Shown: piece by piece, positions 48,267 to 57,794 of the stretch | How the letters are laid out: each line of letters begins with the position of its first letter | Position numbering within the stretch: position 1 is the first letter of the stretch | Source of the DNA: Mesotaenium endlicherianum | Taxonomy: Eukaryota; Streptophyta; Zygnematophyceae; Zygnematales; Mesotaeniaceae | DNA length: 64,000 bases | Direction of reading: 5' to 3' | Assembly (NCBI GenBank): GCA_009602735.1 | Contig: WELA01002119.1 | Location: 136,624 to 200,623 of the forward strand | Notes under the pieces: model-generated | What the model was told of the DNA's origin: nothing | What the model saw: only the letters and a program-made list of their open reading frames with translations | The model's database searches: none | Translations under genes and position numbers: made by a program

Positions 48267-49035
48267 CATTAGACACTCTTCTCTTCTCGCAGTTTCTGGA
48301 CAGAAAACTAAAACTGCTACTGGTAATAGGTCTCTGCATAATAAATTCTGAAAATTTACTTGGCTGTAGTCCATGAGTAGCCGGTCATTTAGAGTCCAAG
48401 TTTGCTCAATTTGGAGCACTGGTGAGAGAGATATGATGCTCTAAGTAGAAGGGGGTCAGGCTGCTGGCATTGTTAGGGCAGAATATGCCTTCTGACATTG
48501 TGCCCTCCCCTGAACTTGGAATGCTCTGAAACTCAAGACTCTGGTAGAACATCTTACAGCGCCCAGTTTGAGACTTAGTTTGCAGAATTTGGAGAAGTAT
48601 AGAAGGACTTATGATTTTCAGAAGTTTCTGCACAGATTTGGAGGAGTGCCTACTCTCTCAGCTCTCAACGACACTCCAGAAATGAGAATGCTCTCAAATT
48701 TGGTGACCCGGTAGAGTTCTTCGACGCGGTCCGTTTGGCACTTGAATTTTCAGATTTGGAGCAGTTCTGTGGCCGCTATGGATTTTTGAGTTCGTGGCAG
48801 ATTCTGGGCCAACTTGTACAATTTTCTTTATCATTAAGGAGTAGGCTAGCCAATAAGGTCACACCACCTACGACCTTGCCTAGTCTACCTTACATGTGTA
48901 GCACCTGACTTGGCGCCTTTGACTAGTCCTCTTCACATGTGTGGCATCTGACTTGAAACTGTTGACTAGTTTGCTCCACATGTGTAAGACCTGACTTGAC
49001 GCGCCGAGACGTTGCTTTTTCTATCGGGAGGGTGA
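48267..49035. other. Element B 3' untranslated segment
   Basis: Non-coding stretch of about 770 bp between pol and the 3' LTR, with repeated CTTGACTAGT/CACATGTG-type phrases near 48890-49010 and a purine tract before the LTR. Confidence 0.7.
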
Positions 49036-49538
49036 TGTAGTGATTTGAGTTATTATATATTAGTTTGCATATATTTTAATGTTTTCAAATATATTTGGAG
49101 TAGTATTGTGTGGAGTCAAGTGTGAATAGGTACTCTAGTAACTTGGTTCATGTCCTTTGAACCTTCCAAGGCATTTTCGAAGTTAGAGGAAAGACCTAGA
49201 AGAACTCCATGTGGCAAAAGTCAGATGTGCCATTTTTAGGTCAAAAGGACATGTGTACATTATTCTAGAAAGAGGTGGCAAGTTTTGGGATGTGTTGGGT
49301 GCCAACACATCAACATACACCTTCCTAGAAATTACTTATGTAGCAAGTATATAAACAAGAGCTAGAACATAGAAAGACATTCGAGAATCACTCTTGTACT
49401 TGCCAAAATCCAGAAATATATTAACTTTCAAGAAGCCATCTCTCTTTCAAGAAGCTACCACTTGTGTTCAAAGATCCTTGTCTTGAATAGATAAAGTATT
49501 CTGCTTTACTAAGTACTTTATCTATCTGTTTCACTACA
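49036..49538 (+). repeat. Element B 3' LTR
   Basis: 503 bp, followed by the GGAGG target duplication at 49539-49543. Confidence 0.95.
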
Positions 49539-49543
49539 GGAGG

Positions 49544-51027
49544 GAGGAAATAGAGAAAGGGAAACCTGGGCTAACTTAACCTCACCCTTGTCCCATTGTC
49601 AAACCTTGTAGCACAATGATGTGGCCCCTCTCCTATGCACCAAACAAACAATATGACAAGCACAGCAGCCTCTAGCCGGACACCCACTGCCAAGGCGTTG
49701 ACCAACAAGAAAAAGACGGGATAGGAGCCACAAGAACAAGAAGACTTCTGTTACGTGGTAATCACCTGCTGCTGCCAGTACCAAAGGGGGGCAAAAGGGC
49801 TAGCCTGCTTGTACCAAATTGCAGTCGATAGACTAGTCCCCCACTCTCTCGCACTCGCAAGACTCGAAAGTACAGCGTCTGTAGCCTGTGGTCTCCCACT
49901 CACAATATCACACTCGCACACTCAGTTTTTAAGGCTCTCACCCTGTATCGTTTTGCTCAAATGCGCTACTCTGCAGTATCATTTCACCCCCACTCAACAC
50001 CTCGCAACTTCTAAGATCTCACGACGCTCCCATTCAATGCCAGGCACCAGAATGATCAACACAGGACTATTGCACTAGGGTCATTTGTAGGGATGGAGCG
50101 AACCTGGAAGGAGATGGATCTAGCTCTTGCCCCGTCCTGTTGTCTCCGTTAACACATCTAGACGACAGCGAGCAAAGAAATAGGAGATCTTTATAACTTC
50201 CTAGCTACCATCATCACAATGGGTACGAGGTATGAGAGCAGACGTTAAATGCATGGTGGGTTCTGCACAGAATGTGAGCGTACATTTGATTCAGAATTAA
50301 GGAATTAGCCCAACTACCAAAACGGGATGGCTTGCGCGACCAAACACGACCGGAAAGGTCGTATGGCAGTACGTAACCTGCGGTCAACATGGTGGGTACG
50401 CTCCGAAGCGAGGGCTGTGGTCTGGTGCCGTGGGGATGGCAATTGGGGGCCTGGGACCTGCACCTAAAAAATGCCCTTTTCTGGGGTGATAGCGTTTCAA
50501 AATGTGCCTACACATTTTACTTAATCTACCCACCTGACCTGGTACCCGACCACACCCACCCACACTACTCAACACTCCACAGCTCGACACCTGCATTGCG
50601 TCCATTTCACAGTCCTGTGTCAGTCAAACGAATTTCTAGGGTTTGCAGGGGGTCTGCTATTGTTTTTGTGGGTCAGTTTCGGTGCAACCCATGGGTTACC
50701 TTTGTTGCGAAGCTCGAGTTGAGTCTGCCACAATCAGGGGGCTGATGTCACTCTATGCAGACAAGTTATGGTTAATCTCGGCTTGCCAAACGTGCCTGCT
50801 ACTGGACGACTTCGAAAACATGCCGCACTGCCTACAAAGCGTCTGTTATTCATCCCACTTCCTGAGAGAACGAGGTTTTACTTCGAAATGTTTGATTCGT
50901 TTAACTTAGCAGTCTTGCAGGAAGTTAAGTGATTCAGGATAAACTTTTCTTCACAAAAGAAGACATTTACAATGTGAGGTTCGACTTCCACCCTCCACCT
51001 ACATACACCCACCCTGGGTACTCTCTC

Positions 51028-51075
<48 letters not shown>

Positions 51076-51399
51076 CCGACCTTTTTCTTCTCCCTCTCCC
51101 TCTCTCCTTTTGTTTGTCCCTTTTTGTGGTTGTATGGGTTGTATGTTGCTTCGTTTTTATTTATTATGTCCTCTTGAAGGTTGAACTTTCTTACCTTTTC
51201 TTCTTACTCATACCGGCATTCTCCCTAAGAATTGTCATTGTGGCTCTCCCAGGTGCTTGCCCATTTCTGTGAGGAGATGACGCCTCAGAGGCCACGTGAG
51301 CAGTTCAAGAGGCAAAGGAGATCAGGGAGAGACAGAGAAGACCATGCCAGCATACAGCAGGGGTCTGTATGGGGCGGCAGCGCTCGTCTGGGCACGGGA
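49544..51399. other. Spacer with (CT)n microsatellite; no gene recognised before the F-box ORF
   Basis: Contains a CTCTCT run at about 51021-51071 and pyrimidine-rich sequence to 51110. Small ORFs near 50389-50745 and 50643-50909 have no recognisable motif. Pyrimidine-rich sequence ending CTCTCCCAG near 51252 could be an acceptor for the F-box gene. Confidence 0.5.
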
Positions 51400-52104
51400 A
51401 TGGCGGACCTCCCCGACGAGATCTTGGAGCCCATTCTGCGGGCGGCCGTGCGCAGCCAGCAGGGTGGGGCTGTCAGCATGCCGCAGGTCACTGCGTGCCG
51501 TTGCGTGAGCCGCACGTGGGACCGGGTCCTCCGTGGCGCCATGGAGCGCGTGCGCCTCGCTGACAACAAAGTGGACGCGGGCTCGGCCCTCGCCGCCCTG
51601 CGCGCATACCCCCGCGTGAGGCATGTGAGCCTGGGGCACTGTCTTCAAGACTCCAACTTCGACAGCGGGCTCCTGAGGGGGCTGGCTGCCGAGATCCCCC
51701 TGCTCAACTCGTGTGACTTTGAGCTCTCCTTTGAGTGGGAGGGTCTGCCAGACCTTGAGCACTTCCTCTCCCACAGGACCACCCTGAGGGCGCTGCGGCT
51801 CAGCTTTGTGGAGTGGGACCACCCGTGCCAGATGCTGCCCTCTCTGGCGGCCATGCACGCCCTGCAGGACCTGCATCTCGAGTTTGAATTCTCTACTCGT
51901 ATTTGCACTTCCGAGATTGAGTCCCTCGCCGGCTTGCAGTCGCTGACCTCCCTCACGCTGACATACTGGTGCCTCTCGGGGCCAGAGGCGGCCTGGGACA
52001 GCTTGGCGAGGGCCGTCTTTAACCCGCGCCTGACGAAGCTGCACCTGCGCTGCGACCGGCTGCCGCAGCTGCGCGCACCGATGCCGCTCCTAGAGGACCT
52101 GTGA
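51400..52104 (+). CDS. F-box protein with leucine-rich repeats, intronless
   Basis: 234 residues from the ATG at 51400. It begins MADLPDEILEPILRAA, a typical F-box first helix, with CRCVSRTWDRVL completing the F-box by about residue 45. Leucine-rich repeats follow (e.g. LRALRLSFVEW, LQDLHLEFEF, LTSLTLTYWCL and LTKLHLRC) to the TGA. F-box proteins bind SKP1 and give substrate choice to SCF ubiquitin ligases; the LRRs would bind the target (family knowledge). An in-frame ATG at 51277 would add 41 basic residues (PREQFKRQRR), and an acceptor-like CAG lies just before, so an upstream exon is possible. High GC and strong third-position bias mark it as host coding DNA. It is short for an FBL protein, so it could be a fragment. 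Confidence 0.8.
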   Translation: MADLPDEILEPILRAAVRSQQGGAVSMPQVTACRCVSRTWDRVLRGAMERVRLADNKVDAGSALAALRAYPRVRHVSLGHCLQDSNFDSGLLRGLAAEIPLLNSCDFELSFEWEGLPDLEHFLSHRTTLRALRLSFVEWDHPCQMLPSLAAMHALQDLHLEFEFSTRICTSEIESLAGLQSLTSLTLTYWCLSGPEAAWDSLARAVFNPRLTKLHLRCDRLPQLRAPMPLLEDL

Positions 52105-52916
52105 CTCTCTGTGCGAGCAGAGAACTGGAAGGACCCCAGCAGATCCCAAGCTCGTCACCGTCTGCCCTTGCCTTGCCCATTTGTACGCAAGGGAGTCTTC
52201 AGTGAGAGCCAGCTAGCTCTCATCTCACGACAATCCGCTTTGGTGGCATGCTCGTGTGCACGGCAGCAATGTGCGGATCCAGACGCCTGTCAAGGGGGAG
52301 AGCTGCCACCATCACCAGGTGCACTTGCTCACCCCCCCCTCTTTTGAGCAGCTGCCGTTGGTTCGGCTGCCAGCAGGCACATTCTGCCAGCTGTCACATG
52401 ATACAGCTGCGTCGATCCACTCGAACTCAGGTCCAACGCAGGGCGAGTGAAAGCGCCTTCGTCTGTCCGTCACCCGGCCGACTACTATGCAGCAGCAGCC
52501 TGCGCACGTCGTCCCCTCTGCCAGTCTGTGCCTTCTGGTCCTCGTCATCGTCGTCGTGCTTTCACTGGCAGCTGCGTCGCGGTGCTGCTTGCCCTGTTCG
52601 CTCGTGGCATGCGTGCGTGCGTCTCAAGGCAAAGCCGTGCATGCTCCTTGCAAGGAACTTTCCACTCTATAAGGAGCCGCCTTCACTTGCTCCCTCTCGC
52701 CCTCTGGTGCTTTACTTTGTGCCGGGAGTGGTCGGGGACTTCTCTTTTCTTACTCTCTTCCAGCCAGGAAATAGAAGACGGCCCTTTACCAAGTGTGGCA
52801 CGCGTACGGACTGGCAGCTGGCACTTACTGAGCCCCGTGCAGGAGAGGGGCATACAGTCCTTCCTTTCTAACTCTGTCCTTGATGCATGTGGGGGCCGGG
52901 GGTGTGGAGCGCGCAG
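52105..52916. other. Between the F-box ORF and the SP-RING exons
   Basis: If the SP-RING gene is complete, its PINIT and first-zinc-ligand exons should lie here or further left. I found no convincing PINIT domain. Several overlapping plus-strand ORFs exist, but none has a recognisable motif. Confidence 0.4.
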
Positions 52917-54493
52917 TGCTTTGATTTCGACAGCTTCTTGGCAGCCAATGAAGTGACGCCCCTGTGGCGCTGCCCGTGCTGCTACGCGCCTGTCTCGCGC
53001 CGGGACCTGCGCCTCGACTGCAACTTCCTGGCAGTGCGTTTCTTCTCACCTCTCCTCCTCTCCCAGGGACTTGTGTGCACATGCGGCGCAGGTCGGCTTG
53101 CTTCCCGCCGTCCGAACTGCTAGCTGCTGCCTCTGGAACGGGACCCTTTTTGTCGTTCTTGGGACTGCTCCTGGGCGGCGCAGGGAGCCTTGTACAAGAC
53201 GGGGGGGGTGCTTGTCTCTTCCTCCACACGTGCAGTCCCCCTGCTGCAAATGACAGGCACTGTGGGTGCGGTGCTCCTGTGGGGCCTGAAGCTGCTCCCG
53301 GCTGCCGCCAACTCACTGACGGGCAGCAGCCGTTCCCCTCTGGTGGGCAGGTGCTGGAGCAAGCAAGTGGCGACCCGGGGGTGACGAAGGTGCGGATGAA
53401 GCCCAGCGGGGAGTGGGCGCCGGTGGTGGAGGAGGAGGCGGAAGGGGTGCTGGCAGGACCTTCTGCCTCGGCAGCAAGGCCAGCGCGCGTGGCTTGGGGA
53501 CTGCCAGCTGTCATCGAGCTGGAAAGCGACGACGATGGGGGAGAGGAGCAGCCGGAGGGTGGGCAAGTTGGAAGCGGGGGAGATTTGAGACAGGCAGGGG
53601 AGCAGAGCCTCTCCAGGGATCTCACAGGTGTTGCGCAGCAGGGAAGCGCAGTAGTGACAGGTGTGGAGCTGAGCCGACAAGAGCTTGCTACCGGCCAGGC
53701 CGACAGCACTTGCCCTCCCGTTCACTTGGAAAAGCCAGCAGCAGCAGCTGCTGGCCGTTTCCAAGCTCCGCATAGGCTTCTCGAAAACGCCCCCCCGGCT
53801 ATTCCTGCAGCAATGGCCAGGGGGGGAAACGTGTGGCTGAGCGAGCAGCCGGGATGGAGCTCTCTATCCTCGCGCTGGATGCACCCCCCACCCCCGCGTG
53901 CCCTCGCCCTCCAGCACGCACGTCCCGGGCCTGCCGCTGCTGCTGCAGCAAGCACGATGCAGCAGGCAGCCTCAAGGGCAAGGGCAGCGGCATCTTCCAG
54001 CAGCACTCTGGGGGCTCCCGCTGCTGCACGCGCCACCAGCCGGCAGCGGCAGGCGCGGTCAAATGCTTCCGCAAAGGCAGCAAGGATGAACTTGATGGCG
54101 GCACCGACGCTTGAAGGTGTGCGTCCGCCCCGTGGACAGCAGCAGCAGCAGCAGCAGCGCATGTCCATGCCGCCGGTTGTGCAGCCTGCTCGTTTGCCGC
54201 CCGGCGTGCATGTGGGCGCTGCTGCAGCAGGTCAGGGGAGCACTCTCACGGGCCCCTCCCTCGCGAGGGATTGGGCGAGCAGAGGCAGCTCCCTGAAACG
54301 GAAGTGGCCACTGCAGGAGGAGGAGCAGCAGCTAGTGCCACTGCAGCAGCAACGAATGCTGCAGCAGGTGCACTCTCAGGGGTTGCAGCAGCAGCAGCAT
54401 GCATGCTGCTTGGTGACACCTGTCAGCGGGGTGCCTCCGTACTCACAGGCCCCTCCCTTGCGAGGGAGCGGGCGAGCGCAGGCAGCTCCTTGA
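52917..54493 (+). CDS. PIAS/SIZ-type SUMO E3 ligase, C-terminal exons (SP-RING and SIM-like tail), 5' part not found
   Basis: Exon 52917-53033 reads CFDFDSFLAANEVTPLW, RCPCC, then VSRRDLRLDCNFLA. This is the SP-RING pattern CFD...F...N...P.W.CP.C........L..D. Exon 53351 onward joins in phase with VLEQASGDPGVTKVRMKPSG and EWAPV, the usual post-RING strand (compare ..EI.F..DGTWAPM in PIAS). Then comes LPAVIELESDDDGGEE, a strong SUMO-interaction-like motif, a conserved block QPGWSSLSSRWMHPPPP, an Ala/Gln-rich tail and GSSLKRKWPLQ, an NLS-like stretch. SP-RING ligases stimulate SUMO transfer from the E2 in the nucleus (family knowledge). The first zinc ligands and the PINIT/SAP parts were not found, and an F-box gene lies just upstream, so this could be a partial duplicate. 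The stop is at 54493. Confidence 0.75.
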
Positions 54494-54602
54494 AAAGAAA
54501 GCGGCCATTGCAGCAGGAGCAGCAGCAGGTGTACCATCAGGAGGGGCATCAGCAGCTGTGTGCGTGCTTTGTGACACTTGTCAGCGGCGTGCCGCCTCTG
54601 TA
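54244..54602 (+). repeat. Tandem duplication (units about 198 and 161 bp) at the end of the SP-RING gene
   Basis: Unit 1 (54244-54441) and unit 2 (54442-54602) share CTCAC.GGCCCCTCCCT.GCGAGGGA, a segment encoding GSSLKRK.PLQ, CAG-rich DNA and the phrase GTGACAC.TGTCAGCGG. The shared segment is read in different frames in the two copies. Confidence 0.8.
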
Positions 54603-57102
54603 TTTCTTTCGAGGCGCGGAGCACGAATACCACCAGCAGCTGCAGCAGCGCAGCCAAACAGCAGGGGTGCCGTCTGGAGCGAGTGCAGGAGGGCAGGTCA
54701 TATCCTCACCCAAAATTTTGCAGAGACTGGTCTATGGCGCTGCGGCTTCCAGTCCTCTTCGGGTGCCGGAGTCAGCCCTGACCCTCCCTGACCCACATGT
54801 ATGTGCACGAGGAAAGTGGATTAGTTGAGCAAAAGAGGTGCAGGACACAAGCACTCCTCATGCACACATGCACCATCTGAGAGCATCGGTCTGGGATAGC
54901 AAGGGAAGGAGGAGGTAGCCCCAGTGCCACCCCCTAGCCAAGTGGCAGACAAGGACCACTGCACGTCACTCAGCTGGCCCTGCTACAACCGCTGCTGCTG
55001 CTGCGGACAAGTCACAACAGGACCCACAGGGAATCCTCGCGTCTATTCGTCCATGTAGATTGGGTGGGTCTGAGAGAAACACAGGCAGGGGTAGCAAAGG
55101 AGAAGGCACCCTTGCGGAGGAGGGGGTGGGGGGGGATATGGGCGTGACGGAGCGGATGCTCAAGGTCCATTGGCTGCCAAGGCGGCTGGCCGACAGCTGT
55201 GGCTCCAGCGGGCGCCGGGGTCCTGCGGGACATGGCACCGTCAGCCAGGTAGCAGCTCGGTGGGGAAGCCGGCAGTGACGATGGGAGGGCCACGCGTTGC
55301 ACCCGCGGCAACGGTTGCCCCTCCGCCTTATCTCGTGCAGGTATGGTCGAAGTTGTGGTCACGTCTGTGCAGCCGGGAGCGCCAGCAGCATCTCCTGCTT
55401 TACGTACTCTCCCCGCTGCCATGCTGCCCCCACGCCTGGTGCTGCTCCTTCTTCTGCCGGTGCTGCTGCAACATTGGCAGCACCAAGCACCGCGCAGCAA
55501 ATAGCTGTAGGGCATGGGCACCGAGTAGAGGCATCCCCCAGCTGCAACAGCTCCTGGTGCCACCAGCTGGCAGCGGCAGGCGGAGGCAGCCCCTGGTGCG
55601 AGGCCCCAAGAGGAGGCATCCCCATTTTGGGCGGTGCAGGCCCAGAGTGCGGAGCAGCAGCAGCAGCAGCAGCAGCGGCTACTGTGCGCGACAGTTGTTT
55701 CATCTGCCCCCAGCGGCAGGATAGGCAAGCACCAAGGAAAGCGGTGGCACTGTCCTCCTCTGATGAGCATGGGAACTAGCACCAGAAGCAGATGCGGCAG
55801 CAGCAGCGGCAGATTGGGCAGTTGCGACTGCAGCAGGTGCTGCTCCTGCGGCAGGTGCACGACTATACTTGCAGCAGCATCACACAGCCATGCAGGAGGG
55901 GTGCCATTTATCGCTTCTGCGGGAGATAATCAGAGAGACTTGTTCTTATTTAGCTTAATGTCGTTCAGCACCTGGGCTTGGATCCACACTTGCTGCCGGC
56001 CACTGAAGATGGCATATCAGTTGCGACTGGTGATTGTCTAGTTACAGTGGTCCAGATGTTTAGTTGTTCCAGCACGTCTTGTAGGCTGCGATGTGTGCCT
56101 TTGTGTAGTAAGTGATGCACGTCCAGTTGTGTACATGTGTAACCGTCCCTTTTAGACCCCCGAACGACATTCTTGCGATCTATGATTTGACTTTTCAATA
56201 TGCAAGTATTACTACTTAAGCATACTATCTTGGTATATGGAGAGCGAGACTGGTGGTGCAAAAACACTTCCAAATTTGAAGAACTTTATCGATCATACTT
56301 GAGGTTGCCAAGCGACGTTTCTCTCAACCATTATGTGCATTCGCGTAGCATTATCATTTCCAAACTAAAATGCTCCCCAAACATGAGTAAGCTTGCCTTG
56401 GAAAGATCCAATCTGGTCACTTAAATTTTGAGAAGTTGTCTCTGTGTGAAAGTCTTCCCTTCCACAAAAATTGTGAATGAGGTGTAGAAGATCTTGGTTC
56501 AGGCGCATTGTGTTGACGGAGTCAAAACTGTCAAAGTTATTGACTTTGAAAGAAGCATTTTGGTTGGGATGTGACGAGATGTCAGACAACCATCATGCAT
56601 GGGGGCCCATAAGGGGATGTTCAAAGTGGACCCACACGAATGTACATACAAGAGGAAACTTTGTAACATATACGAGCAGTATCTATGCGACACTTTTTAA
56701 AAGCTATACTTACTCCTACAAGTATTCAAGCATGTTGAAGTATGCGTTGCAATGAATGCTTCTTGTGGCCGAAGTTAACCCACCCTCTTAACTCGAATAA
56801 GGAGACACATCACGCGGAAATTTCTCAAGTAGTAGTTCATTGAAGGCTGTTCAAGCATAGATAGCATTCAACCAGGAATACAAAAAAATACTACAAACAA
56901 ATTGAGACCAATGAGGATCCATCTTTGCGTGCTATGTTCATATCTCCTTCTGCATGATCTATCAAACACCTGCCTATATTTCCTCATTCTCCACCTTTCT
57001 GTATTTCCGGTTAAAATATGTATACATCATTACAATGCAGAGATGCATATGACGTCACAAATACGTAGTACTAGCGACCGACTTCGTAGACTCCACTACC
57101 AG
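54603..57102. other. Low-complexity and AT-rich spacer; no gene firmly identified
   Basis: 54603-55900 is GC-rich with CAG/GCA tracts (55640-55680, 55795-55860) that give Gln/Ala/Ser ORFs in several frames. It may be more of the SP-RING gene's 3' part or UTR. From about 55920 the sequence turns AT-rich and shows no credible coding segment. Confidence 0.4.
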
Positions 57103-57561
57103 CTACGACGAGCCACCATCTGTGTGTGACCATGAGAAACAATGAGCCACGGTGAGGCACGGCGTCCTTCTTGAGCGTTGACATGCATACTGGTCAAAGT
57201 TGGTCCAGATGTTACCCCCGTCGAACAAAGTGCTCGGTTTTGTATCACTCGTCAACCCCCATGTCATGGACCCACCGCGTACATCAGCGTACATGGTGGA
57301 ATGGAATACCATAGAACGATTGTCGAGGTCAATAAACTGTTCAATGGCTGCTGATATGACCCCGTATACATCCCCTGGTGTGCATTCTGTGAGGTACGGA
57401 GCCCAGGCTTGAAACTGATTATTATTTAAGTTGTAGCGACTCCATGACACTTTTGCAGGAGGAAGCTGAGAAGTCACAGTCCTTCCTGCTCGGGAATAGT
57501 CTATTATGGCCAAGTTCGATCCGACTTTCTGCGAGTTGTGTGCTATCAGCTACATGAGTAG
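57103..57561 (-). CDS. Exon-like ORF of unknown family
   Basis: A minus-strand frame open from an acceptor-like ACTCATGTAG (just right of 57561) to a stop at 57103, about 150 residues. It reads like real protein: LIAHNSQKVGSNLAIIDYSR, SRYNLNNNQFQAWAPYL, GDVYGVISAAIEQFIDLDN and GGSMTWGLTSD. Composition is balanced with no low complexity, unlike random ORFs nearby. I do not recognise the family. It could be one exon of a host gene or part of a mobile element; neighbouring exons were not found. Confidence 0.35.
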
Positions 57562-57794
57562 GTCACTGCTTTAAGGACCTCGTCTCGTGGTCTTATTGAC
57601 TAGGAAGCTTCGTGTTATTCCTATCGCAAGATTCTGGGAAAGTCTTGCTGGTTGCACTACATCAGCTTTCAGGATAGATTACGATTAGGCAGGACATGCG
57701 AAGTCATAGTGCAAAAGGTCGGTGGCTAGGAGGACGAAGACCACCATTGCGTCTATGTGGTGCAAAGCCAAAGAAGTAGTTTGCATCAGTTTGC

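Larger units (their letters stand above)
42859..49538 (+). mobile_element. Element B: nearly whole Ty3/Gypsy chromovirus, 6680 bp
   Basis: Two 503-bp LTRs (42859-43361 and 49036-49538) starting TGTAGTG and ending CACTACA, flanked by GGAGG on both sides (42854-42858 and 49539-49543). A TGGTATCGGAGC tRNA-Met-type primer-binding site follows the 5' LTR. gag and pol overlap in different frames, as in Ty3-like elements that use programmed frameshifting. Domain order is gag, PR, RT, RNase H, IN, chromodomain. The LTRs differ at about five sites (about 1%), so the insertion is young. It looks nearly whole, with about one break in pol. Confidence 0.95.
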
